Below are positions 56,580 to 64,000 of a stretch of DNA of 64,000 bases, in pieces. Below the pieces are notes generated by a model. The model had not been told where the DNA came from. It worked only from the letters and a program-made list of their open reading frames with translations, and ran no database searches. Position 1 is the stretch's first letter, and each line of letters begins with the position of its first letter. Both the position numbers and the translations under genes were made by a program. The stretch is from Variovorax sp. PMC12 (GTDB taxonomy: Bacteria; Pseudomonadota; Gammaproteobacteria; Burkholderiales; Burkholderiaceae_C). Location of the stretch: NCBI RefSeq assembly GCF_003019815.1, contig NZ_CP027774.1, positions 1-64,000 on the forward strand, written 5' to 3'.

Positions 56580-59092
56580 AGGCCGCGAAGGCCGCGAACG
56601 CCGCTCACGCCGCGATCGCGGGCCTTCTTCGAATCGTCTTCTGCTGCGCGTTGGTGCTTGCCTGCCATGCCGCCTCGGCCGATGCCGGTCACAGGGTGCT
56701 GCAGGTGGATTACCTGGTCGAAGACGGCACGCCGCTTTCCTTGTCCGAGGTCACCGCGCTTCCCGAAAAAGCCTGGAAACGCAGGCCCTGGTCATCAGCC
56801 AGCTATGGCTTCGCAACAGCGCCCCACTGGTTCAGAAGCGATCCGCTCACCGCGAGCCCCGGCGACGCGGGCACCCTGATGGTGGAGGTGGGGTACCCCC
56901 TGCTCGATCATCTCGACCTGTACGTCAAAGCCGGCGCAGCCACGTCCTGGACGCGGTGGAGCCTGGGCGACCGGCTGGCTTTCGCGCAGCGTCCCTACAA
57001 CGCGCGAAGCTTCGTCGTGCCGGTGTCGGTGCAGCCCGGTGACAAGGTCGAGATTCTTGCGAGGGTGCAGACCGAAGGCGCGATGCGCTTTCCTCTGGGC
57101 ATCTGGCAACCGCGGCAATTCGAGAAGGTCGAACACACGGCGCTGCTGGCCAACGGCATCTATGTCGGGCTGATGGGCGGGCTGTTCTTCTGCCACCTCA
57201 TCATCTTCCTGGTCGTGCGCGAGCGCATCTATCTCTACTACGTCGGATGGATCCTGATGACCGCGGGATTTGTCCTCAGCTACAACGGCATCGCGTTCCA
57301 GTACCTCTGGCCGGAGGCCACGGCATGGAACGACTGGTCGCGGATCGTCTTTCTCCTGCTCGCGGCCGGGCTCTTCACGTCTTTCACGATTCAATTCGTC
57401 AGCAATGCCGCAGCTTTGGCGCGGCGGTGGCACTGGGCGCCGGTGCTGCTGGCGGTTGCCCTGGCCATGGGCGCGAGCGGGCTGCCCTTTCCCCAGGCCG
57501 TTCGCGTGGCGTTCCTGGTGCAGTTCGTGGCCATGGTGGTGTGCTTCGGTCTCGCGCTCGGCAAGGTTCGGGCCGGCCATGCCCACGTCCGTGTCTTCCT
57601 GGTGACGTTCTCGGGCGTCCTGATCGGCGCCGTCCTCAACACGCTGGATATGTTGGGAATCACCGCCCGTTTCGGAGGCTCCATCGAGTTCGAGGTGGCG
57701 CCGCAGGTGGGCTCGGCACTCGCGGTGCTTCTGTTCTCGGCGGCGTTGGCCCACAGGCTGCTCGAAGAGCGCCGCCAGCGCGCCATCGCGGCGGAGCTTG
57801 CGCGGACCAACGCGACACTGGCCGACTCCATGCGCGTGCAGCAGCAGCGCTCCGAGCTCCTGCTGAAAATCAAGGACCGTCTGCGCACCGATGCCGAGCG
57901 CAGGGACCAGCGAAAATCCCGCTTCCTGGCCGATGCCATCCACGATTTGCGCCAGCCGCTGCAGGTGATCGGGAACGCACTCGAACCCATCGGTGAAGCG
58001 ATTCAGGCGGGTCGCACGGCCGACGCTCTTGGCCTCGCCGGGATGGCGAGCCGCGCAGCGGGCAACATGCGCGCCCAGCTGGCCGCCATCATGGATCTCT
58101 CGCGGCTGGAGTCGGGCTTCGTGAAGGCGGAGCTGTCCGACTTCGACCTGGTGGCGCTGCTCAGGGACACGGTCGAGCAGACCAGGGCCATCGCCCACGA
58201 AAGCGGCACCTGCGTCGAATTCGATCCGCCCCCGGGGAAGCCGGTGTTCGTGAGGAGCGACCGCCACTTCCTCCAGCGCATTCTCTTGAATCTCGTCAGC
58301 AACGGCGTCAAGTACCGGTCCGCGGAAGGGGGACGCCGCAGCCACGTGCGCCTGCTCCTGACGGCGCACGGCGAGCTCACGCGCCTGGCCATTCAGGACA
58401 ACGGCCTCGGAATAGCCGAGGAAGCCCTGCGCAGCGACATCATCTTCCGCCCCTTCGTCCAGCTGAACAATCGACATGCGCAGGCGGCCGACAAGGGCGT
58501 GGGCCTGGGGCTGTCGATCGTCTCGGCCATGCTGAAACTGCTCGACGGCCATCAGCTTTCGATCCAGTCCGAGGTGGGCGTGGGAAGCACCTTCACGCTG
58601 GAGATTCCGGCATCGGTGATCGCACCGGCCTTCGACGGCATTGCGCTCGACGACTTCATGGCCGGCGGCGTCGAAGCGAGCCGCGGCAAGTACGTCGTGC
58701 TGATCGAGGACGACGAGTTGGTCAGGCGGTCGCTCGCCGCGGTATTCAATGCGCACGGCGTGTTGCACGAGGCGTGGGGGTCGATCGAGGAGATGAGGCG
58801 ACAACTGCCGCTGACCGAGCGGGCGCCCGATGTCCTGCTCAGCGACTATCGTTTGCCGGACGGGAAAACCGCCCTCGATGCGATCGAACTGATGCGCGCG
58901 CACTGGGGCGATGTGCCCACCCTCATCGTGACCGGCGAGTCGCTGAACTCCTATGCGCTCACGTCCTTGCGCGGGATCCCGATCTGCTACAAGCCCGTGG
59001 CGCCTCTGGACCTGCTGCGCCGGATTGCCGCCAGCGCGAGGCGCGCGGCCGAGCCGCCGGGTGCTGCCGGCGACGACGATCAATCGCCGTAG
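56576..59092 (+). CDS. 7TMR-DISM hybrid sensor histidine kinase
   Basis: 838 residues. A signal peptide is followed by a 7TMR-DISM extracellular sensor (about residues 40-170), seven transmembrane helices (about 190-400), a short coiled coil, a HisKA domain with HDLRQPLQ near residue 456, an HATPase domain (NLVSNGVKY, DNGLGIAEE, GVGLGLSIV) and a C-terminal receiver domain (LIEDDELVRRS, LLSDYRLPDG near 757). DISM sensors often bind carbohydrates or related ligands; the signal here is unknown. Its last 13 bases overlap the 3' end of the convergent lyase gene. Confidence 0.9.
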   Translation: MKAAKAANAAHAAIAGLLRIVFCCALVLACHAASADAGHRVLQVDYLVEDGTPLSLSEVTALPEKAWKRRPWSSASYGFATAPHWFRSDPLTASPGDAGTLMVEVGYPLLDHLDLYVKAGAATSWTRWSLGDRLAFAQRPYNARSFVVPVSVQPGDKVEILARVQTEGAMRFPLGIWQPRQFEKVEHTALLANGIYVGLMGGLFFCHLIIFLVVRERIYLYYVGWILMTAGFVLSYNGIAFQYLWPEATAWNDWSRIVFLLLAAGLFTSFTIQFVSNAAALARRWHWAPVLLAVALAMGASGLPFPQAVRVAFLVQFVAMVVCFGLALGKVRAGHAHVRVFLVTFSGVLIGAVLNTLDMLGITARFGGSIEFEVAPQVGSALAVLLFSAALAHRLLEERRQRAIAAELARTNATLADSMRVQQQRSELLLKIKDRLRTDAERRDQRKSRFLADAIHDLRQPLQVIGNALEPIGEAIQAGRTADALGLAGMASRAAGNMRAQLAAIMDLSRLESGFVKAELSDFDLVALLRDTVEQTRAIAHESGTCVEFDPPPGKPVFVRSDRHFLQRILLNLVSNGVKYRSAEGGRRSHVRLLLTAHGELTRLAIQDNGLGIAEEALRSDIIFRPFVQLNNRHAQAADKGVGLGLSIVSAMLKLLDGHQLSIQSEVGVGSTFTLEIPASVIAPAFDGIALDDFMAGGVEASRGKYVVLIEDDELVRRSLAAVFNAHGVLHEAWGSIEEMRRQLPLTERAPDVLLSDYRLPDGKTALDAIELMRAHWGDVPTLIVTGESLNSYALTSLRGIPICYKPVAPLDLLRRIAASARRAAEPPGAAGDDDQSP

Positions 59093-59946
59093 CTTTTCCC
59101 GACCCGCATCAGTTCCGGCGTACCGATCACCTCGTTGAGTGCGTCGAAATCCAGCATCTGTGAGCGCCAGGGCTGCGTGGTGCGGTGCCGGTGCAGGCTC
59201 GCGTAGTAGCCCTGCAGGGTGTGCACCACCGCACGGGCGGTGCCGCCGGGGAAGATGGCGATGCGAAAACCGTGCCTTTGCAGCGCGTCCGCATCCTGGA
59301 TCGGCGTCTTGCCGCCTTCGACCATGTTGGCCAGCAGCGGCACGCGGTGCGCGAAGCGGCTGCAGGCCGCATCCATCTGCTCGGGCGAACGCAATGCCTC
59401 GATGAAGAGCGCGTCCACACCGCATGCGAGGTACGCTTCGGCCCGCTCCAGTGCGGCGTCCAGGCCCTCCACCGCCACCGCGTCGGTACGGGCCAGGATC
59501 AGCGTGTCGCTCGACGCACGCGCGTCGAGCGCGGCCTTGAGCTTTCCGACCATCTCGCGCTCGGGCACCACGGCCTTGCCGTCGAGGTGCCCGCAGCGCT
59601 TGGGGAAGGTCTGGTCCTCGATCTGGATCATGGCCGCGCCCGCGCGTTCGAAACCGCGCACGGTGCGCTGCGTGTTCAGCGCATTGCCGAAGCCGGTGTC
59701 GGCATCGACGATCACCGGCAGGCGCACGCGCTCGGTGATGTGCGCAAGCGTGTCGGCCACCTCGGTGAAGGTCGTCAGGCCGATGTCGGACCGGCCGAGT
59801 CGCGTATAGGCGATGGATGCGCCCGAAAGGTACAGCGCCTCGAAGCCCGCCTGCTCGGCCACCAGCGCGCTCAGCGCGTCGTACACGCCGGGGGCCAGCA
59901 CCACGTCGGGCTTCGACAGGCGGCTCTTGAGGGTGTGATTCGTCAT
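59080..59946 (-). CDS. Isocitrate lyase/PEP mutase superfamily lyase
   Basis: 288 residues of the TIM-barrel family that includes methylisocitrate lyase, 2,3-dimethylmalate lyase, oxaloacetate decarboxylase and PEP mutase. Visible motifs are APGVYDALSALVAEQAGFEALYLSG-type N-terminus, metal site DADTGFGNA and the lyase loop FPKRCGH. The KRCGH form with catalytic Cys points to a C-C lyase and not to PEP mutase (GDXKTN-like loop). It is the last of four genes joined by ATGA overlaps. The substrate is likely a 2-hydroxy or 2-methyl dicarboxylate, but I cannot name it. Confidence 0.8.
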   Translation of the reverse strand: MTNHTLKSRLSKPDVVLAPGVYDALSALVAEQAGFEALYLSGASIAYTRLGRSDIGLTTFTEVADTLAHITERVRLPVIVDADTGFGNALNTQRTVRGFERAGAAMIQIEDQTFPKRCGHLDGKAVVPEREMVGKLKAALDARASSDTLILARTDAVAVEGLDAALERAEAYLACGVDALFIEALRSPEQMDAACSRFAHRVPLLANMVEGGKTPIQDADALQRHGFRIAIFPGGTARAVVHTLQGYYASLHRHRTTQPWRSQMLDFDALNEVIGTPELMRVGKSYGD

Positions 59947-61355
59947 GCCGACGTCTCCTTGGATCGAATGAGCGCGGCGGCCGTGCGCGCCGCGATGAAG
60001 CCACCGGCCACGGCGCTCAGCAGTCCGTTGCCGGAGAGGTAGCCCCACACCGCGTCGCCGGAAACGCCACCGGCCGCGCCGCCTGCGGCCAGCAGGTTGG
60101 GCAGGGGGGTGCCGTCCTCGCGCAGCACGCGGGTGTCGGCGGCAATGTCGAGGCCACCCTGGGTGTGGAAGAGCGCGCCTGTCACCTTGACCGCGAAATA
60201 CGGGGCGTCGAGACCGCGTGCGAACACGCGTCCATCGGGTGCCGGCGCGCTGCCTCGCAGCGTGTCGAGCGTTTGCTGCAGCACGGCGTCGTCGCAGCCG
60301 ATGCAGGCGGCCAGTTCGTGCACCGACTCGCATCGGCGCAACGCGCCGGCCGCTTCGGCATCGCAGAAATCCGGAAAGCCCCGTGCCAGCGCGAGCAGCG
60401 GTGTGTCGAACACGTTCCATGCCACGCCGCCGGGCTGCGCCAGCACATGCACCGCAGCCTCCGAGTAGCCCTGCGTCTCGTCGTGAAAGCGCCGACCCTC
60501 GCGGTTGATCTGCACCCCGCCTTCCATCATCACGGCCCACGACATCAGCGCGCCCTGCGGGGTGACCCAGGAGCCGTGTCCCTGGTAGCCGCCCAGGTCG
60601 CGCAGCCGCGCGCCCAGCGCCTGGCCCCAGAGGATGGCGCTGCCGTCGTTGCCCACATGGCCGCCGAATGCGGCTTCGGCCATCTCGGGCAGCAGCGCGC
60701 GCACCATCTGTGCATTGCCCCCGAAGCCGTTGCAGGCCAGCAGCAGCGCGTCGCAGCCGAGCGACTCGCGCCGGCCGTCAGGGCGCAGGTAGTCGATGCC
60801 GATCACGCGGTCGTCGGCGTCGAGCACCAGCGTCTCGGCCACGGCCTGCGTCAGCACCGGAATGCCCGCGGCTTCGGCCGCCGCCTGGAGCCTTGCCATC
60901 AGCGCGGCGCCGGTCTTCTGGGGCAGCGTGTGCATGCGGTGCACGCTGTGGCCGGGGTAGAGAAAGCCGTCGAGCAGCGTCCAGTCGAAGCCGTGGCGCG
61001 CCTGCAGCGCATCGAGCGCCGGGCCGATGGCGGCGGCATACGCATCGACCAGCACCGGCGCGGCGCGGCCGTGCGCCTTGGCCTGGATGTCGGCGGCGAA
61101 TCGCGCGGCGCTGTCGTCGACACCGTGCGCGCGTTGCACGCGCGTGCCCGGCGCGGGAATGAAGCCCGAGGACAGCGCCGTCGAGCCGCCCGGCTGCGCA
61201 TCGCGTTCGAGCACCACGCAATCGACGCCTGCGTCCGCCAGCATCAACGCGGCCGTGAGCCCGCAGGCACCGCCCCCGACAACGGCCACCGACACATGCG
61301 CGTCGGCCGGAAGCGACGCCGCACGGCGGACGGTTCGCACGGGCGCCGTCGTCAT
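59943..61355 (-). CDS. FAD-dependent dehydrogenase of the fumarate reductase/tricarballylate dehydrogenase type
   Basis: 470 residues. N-terminal FAD site VAVVGGGACGLTAALMLADAG, then LERDAQPGGSTALSSG. The C-terminal FAD part is GGLDIAADTRVLREDG with a closing GGVSGDAVWGYLSGNGLLSAV. The domain order fits the flavoprotein family of fumarate reductase, 3-ketosteroid dehydrogenase and TcuA. It would introduce or remove a C=C bond next to a carboxylate. ATG 61355 overlaps the upstream stop, and its own stop overlaps the lyase start. Confidence 0.8.
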   Translation of the reverse strand: MTTAPVRTVRRAASLPADAHVSVAVVGGGACGLTAALMLADAGVDCVVLERDAQPGGSTALSSGFIPAPGTRVQRAHGVDDSAARFAADIQAKAHGRAAPVLVDAYAAAIGPALDALQARHGFDWTLLDGFLYPGHSVHRMHTLPQKTGAALMARLQAAAEAAGIPVLTQAVAETLVLDADDRVIGIDYLRPDGRRESLGCDALLLACNGFGGNAQMVRALLPEMAEAAFGGHVGNDGSAILWGQALGARLRDLGGYQGHGSWVTPQGALMSWAVMMEGGVQINREGRRFHDETQGYSEAAVHVLAQPGGVAWNVFDTPLLALARGFPDFCDAEAAGALRRCESVHELAACIGCDDAVLQQTLDTLRGSAPAPDGRVFARGLDAPYFAVKVTGALFHTQGGLDIAADTRVLREDGTPLPNLLAAGGAAGGVSGDAVWGYLSGNGLLSAVAGGFIAARTAAALIRSKETSA

Positions 61356-61966
61356 GCCAGCGAATCCGCGAAGGGTTGGCACGCCGTGACCTCGGCCACA
61401 TTGCGCATGTCGGCCAGCGCTGTCTGGTGGCGCTCCTCGCCGAAGGCCGCGCAGCCGTCCGCCAGCACCAGCGTGCGGTAGTCGCGCATGTGGGCGTCGC
61501 GCACGGTGCTCGCCACACCGCCGTTGGTCACGATGCCGCATACGGCCACCGTGTCGATGCCCGCGCGGCGCAGCACCCAGTCGAGCTGCGTGTTGAAGAA
61601 TGCCGAGTACGCGACCTTGCTGACCGTCACGTCGATCAGACCGGTTAACGCATCCACGTTCGCCTGCCCCCAGCTGCCGGGGGCAAAGTCGCCCTTCTTC
61701 AGGTATGGGCGCAGGGCCTTGAGATGCGGCGACACCATCGGCTCTCCGCTCGCATCGGGCCACAGCGTGAACTGGCTCGCGACGACCAGTCCACCGGCCG
61801 CCTTCAGCGCGCGTGCCACGGCTGCCACGCGATCGGGCAGCAGCAAGGCGGGTGGATTGGTGTCGCCGCCGCGTGCGTAAGCGCCCTTCGCGTCCAGGAA
61901 GTCGTTCTGCAGATCGATGATGACCAGCGCCGTATTGGCCGCGACGATGCGTTGCCCTTCGCTCAT
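61352..61966 (-). CDS. Isochorismatase-like cysteine hydrolase
   Basis: 204 residues. The catalytic Asp is in ALVIIDLQNDFL, the Lys in TVSKVAYSAFFNT, and the Cys in VAVCGIVTNGGVASTVRDA. The family includes N-carbamoylsarcosine amidase, ureidoacrylate amidase and maleamate amidase. Next to a hydantoinase subunit, an amide or carbamoyl hydrolase role is likely. ATGA overlaps link it to both neighbours. Confidence 0.85.
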   Translation of the reverse strand: MSEGQRIVAANTALVIIDLQNDFLDAKGAYARGGDTNPPALLLPDRVAAVARALKAAGGLVVASQFTLWPDASGEPMVSPHLKALRPYLKKGDFAPGSWGQANVDALTGLIDVTVSKVAYSAFFNTQLDWVLRRAGIDTVAVCGIVTNGGVASTVRDAHMRDYRTLVLADGCAAFGEERHQTALADMRNVAEVTACQPFADSLA

Positions 61967-64000
61967 GACGGCCTCACCAGCAGGTTGCCGTACGCATCGA
62001 CCTCGGCATGGAAGCCCGGCTCCAGCCAGACGGTGGTGTCGGCCTGCTCCAGGATGGCGGGGCCGTCGATGCGCGCGCCCACCGGCAGTTCGAGGCGGGC
62101 GTAGCGCGCGGCGTCGTGCCACTGGCCCTGATGGAACACGCGCTGCGTGCCCAGCGGCGCAATGCTGCCCTCGCCTTCGGGCGCCAGCACGGCCAGGTCG
62201 AACTTGGGGCGCACGCCGATGCGCGCATAGCGCAGGTTCATCACGCGGATCGCGATGCCGTCGAGCACGCGGCCGAAGGCGGCGCTGTAAGCGGCTTCGA
62301 AGGCGGCGCGGACCGATGCGGCGGTCAGCGGCGTCTTGCCGGTGTCGGCCAGCGTCACCGGCAGCGTGTGCGTCTGGCCCGCGTAGAGCATGTCCAGCGC
62401 CACCACCTCGCGCACTTCGTCGAAGCGCACGCCCGACGAGTCCAGCCGCTGCTGGCAGCTGGCGGCCAGTTCGTCGATGCGGCGCCGCAGGTCGGCCACG
62501 TCGAGATCGGCCAGCGGCGTATTGAGGGTCTGCACCGCGTCATGCCGCATGTCGGCGATCACGCAGCCCAGCGCCGAGGTGACACCGGGATAGCGCGGCA
62601 CGATGCCGGTGGCCACGCCCACTTCACGCATCATCGCGCACACGTGCAGCGCTCCGCCGCCGCCAAAGGGCATGTAGGCGAAGCGGCGCGGGTCGTGCCC
62701 GCGCTCGATGGAGACCAGACGGATCGCGCCGGCCATGCGTGCATTGGCCAGAGTCAGGATCGCCTCGGCCGCCGCATGCACGTCGAGCCCCAGCGGGCGC
62801 GCCACGTGCACTTCGATGGCCTCGCGCGACTTCTGCGCATCCAGCGCCGCGAGCAAACCGCCACCCAGCGGCCGGTCGGCGGCGATGCGCCCGAGCAGCA
62901 CGTTGGCATCGGTCACCGTAGGGCGCATGTTGCCGCGTCCGTAGCATGCCGGCCCGGGCACGCTGCCCGCCGACTCCGGCCCGACCTGGAGCATGCCGCT
63001 GGCGTCGACGGACGCGATGGAGCCGCCGCCGGCGCCGATGGTCTCGATCTGGATCATCGGCGAGCGGATCACCATGCCGAACTCGATGGCGGTCTGCGCC
63101 GCCAGCGCGGCCTCGCCGTTGGCCACCAGCGACACGTCGAACGACGTGCCGCCCATGTCGCCCGTGATGGCGTTCGGAAAGCCCGCCGCACGCGCGATTG
63201 CCGCGCAGGCGATGACGCCCGCCGCCGGGCCCGAGAGCGCGGTGCGCACCGGCAGGTCGCTCGCGGTCTGGCGCGACATCACGCCGCCGTTGCTTTGCAC
63301 CACCAGCAGTTCGCCCGCGAAGCCCTGCGCACGCAGGTCGCTCTCCAGGCGTCCGAGGTAGCTGCCCACCACCGGCTGCAGCGCCGCGTTGAGCGTGGCG
63401 GTCGAGCAGCGCTCGAACTCGCGGATCTCGGGCAACACCTCGCTGGCCGAGGTGACGTGCGGGTTCGGCCAGATCTCGCGCACCGCCGCCACCGCGAGGC
63501 GCTCGTTCTCGGGGTTGGCGTAGGTGTTGATGAAGAACACGCAAACCGCCTCGCAGCCGGCTTCGAGCAGCGAACGCGCTTCGGCGCGCACCTGCGCCAG
63601 GTCGACTGCCGTGTGCAGCGTGCCGTCGGCCAGCACGCGCTCGTCGACCTCGCGGCGCAGGTCCCGCGGCACCACCGGCAGGAAGCTGCCGCGCAGGCCC
63701 CAGGTCTGCGGGCGGTCGCGGCGGCGCATCTCGAGCACGTCGCGAAAGCCGCGCGTGGTGATGATGCCGGTGCGGGCCACCTTGCGCTCGAGCAGCGCAT
63801 TGGTGCCGACCGTGGTGCCGTGCACGATGGTGGCGATGGCCGCGGCCGAATTGGCCACGCGCGCCACGCCGTTCATGAAGCCGCGCGCTTCCTCGCCACG
63901 CGTGGAAGGCACCTTGACGATGCGCGCGGTGCCGAGGGCTTCGTCGAGCACGAAGAGGTCGGTGAAGGTGCCGCCGACATCGACGCCGACGACCAGGGAT
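61963..64000 (-). CDS. hyuA: Hydantoinase/oxoprolinase subunit A (HyuA), 5' end outside window
   Basis: 679 codons are present and the gene runs off the right edge. The readable N-terminal part is LVVGVDVGGTFTDLFVLDEA, the actin-like ATPase phosphate-1 motif typical of HyuA/acetone carboxylase beta families, so probably only a handful of codons are missing. GTNALLERKVARTGIITTRGF and ITGDMGGTSFDVSLVANGE are further family motifs. HyuA works with HyuB to open hydantoins or similar rings at the cost of ATP. No HyuB gene lies downstream; it may be upstream, beyond the window. Confidence 0.88.
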   Translation of the reverse strand, partial: SLVVGVDVGGTFTDLFVLDEALGTARIVKVPSTRGEEARGFMNGVARVANSAAAIATIVHGTTVGTNALLERKVARTGIITTRGFRDVLEMRRRDRPQTWGLRGSFLPVVPRDLRREVDERVLADGTLHTAVDLAQVRAEARSLLEAGCEAVCVFFINTYANPENERLAVAAVREIWPNPHVTSASEVLPEIREFERCSTATLNAALQPVVGSYLGRLESDLRAQGFAGELLVVQSNGGVMSRQTASDLPVRTALSGPAAGVIACAAIARAAGFPNAITGDMGGTSFDVSLVANGEAALAAQTAIEFGMVIRSPMIQIETIGAGGGSIASVDASGMLQVGPESAGSVPGPACYGRGNMRPTVTDANVLLGRIAADRPLGGGLLAALDAQKSREAIEVHVARPLGLDVHAAAEAILTLANARMAGAIRLVSIERGHDPRRFAYMPFGGGGALHVCAMMREVGVATGIVPRYPGVTSALGCVIADMRHDAVQTLNTPLADLDVADLRRRIDELAASCQQRLDSSGVRFDEVREVVALDMLYAGQTHTLPVTLADTGKTPLTAASVRAAFEAAYSAAFGRVLDGIAIRVMNLRYARIGVRPKFDLAVLAPEGEGSIAPLGTQRVFHQGQWHDAARYARLELPVGARIDGPAILEQADTTVWLEPGFHAEVDAYGNLLVRPS

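Noticed and set aside
59080..59946. PEP mutase or phosphonopyruvate hydrolase, given the phosphonate genes at the other end
   Set aside because: The loop reads KRCGH with a catalytic Cys, the C-C lyase form, and the operon has no other phosphonate gene.

Overview
The window looks like a chromosomal segment of a Comamonadaceae bacterium, most likely Variovorax. GC content is high. A fatty-acylated NRPS-PKS siderophore locus of the variochelin / vacidobactin / cupriachelin type fills the middle. A phosphonoacetate-utilisation operon, a 7TM-DISM hybrid kinase system and a hydantoinase-type catabolic operon flank it. Genus is inferred from gene content and family resemblance; no database search was possible. 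I saw no RNA genes, insertion sequences or CRISPR arrays.

Layout. (1) 1-3633: the 5' tip of a phosphonoacetate hydrolase gene, an OPA/MFS transporter and an iron-dependent alcohol dehydrogenase, all on the minus strand, with a divergent LysR regulator. (2) 3672-14964: left arm of the siderophore locus. It holds a divergent Fur-like regulator, a PvdE-type peptide exporter, a small FecR-N-like protein, a FhuF-like ferric reductase, an esterase-acyltransferase fusion, L-ornithine N5-hydroxylase, and a FecI / FecR / TonB-receptor trio. (3) 15003-47288: one minus-strand operon of about 32 kb, MbtH, type II thioesterase, FAAL-NRPS, PKS-C-hydroxylase, then three NRPSs, with stop and start codons overlapping or a few bases apart at most junctions. 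(4) 47491-50948: a second FecR-N-like small protein, a PvdS/OrbS-type sigma factor split by a 7-G run, and a PvdQ-like acylase. (5) 50981-59092: SRPBCC protein, HTH protein, MFS transporter, chemoreceptor, response regulator, hybrid kinase. (6) 59080-64000: an ICL/PEP-mutase family lyase, a flavoprotein, a cysteine hydrolase and a hydantoinase A (5' end outside the window), each overlapping the next by ATGA.

How it works together. Six sites of the form TAAAC-N16-CGTC, as used by PvdS and OrbS iron-starvation sigma factors, precede the exporter, the small protein at 5920, the FhuF-like gene, the acyltransferase/hydroxylase pair, the 32-kb synthetase operon and the acylase. The sigma gene itself and the FecI gene have Fur-box-like palindromes. 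The assembly line reads: FAAL-ACP-C-A-T / KS-AT-KR-ACP-C-hydroxylase / interface-A(Asp)-T / C-A(Ser)-T-E-C-A-T / C-A(Ser)-T-C-A-T-E. This predicts a fatty acyl chain, a possibly basic residue extended by one reduced ketide unit, beta-hydroxy-Asp, D-Ser, a hydroxamate residue, Ser, and a final D-configured hydroxamate residue. beta-OH-Asp plus two N5-acyl-N5-hydroxyornithines would make a hexadentate Fe(III) ligand.

Most unusual points: the aspartate hydroxylase fused to the PKS keeps its own in-frame start codon with a strong Shine-Dalgarno; the two Ser adenylation domains share a 1067-bp tract with one mismatch seen; the last synthetase appears to have lost an epimerase between a T domain and a D-type C domain, and it ends in an E domain without a thioesterase; the master sigma gene is out of frame by one base in a homopolymer; two orphan FecR-N-like proteins belong to the system.
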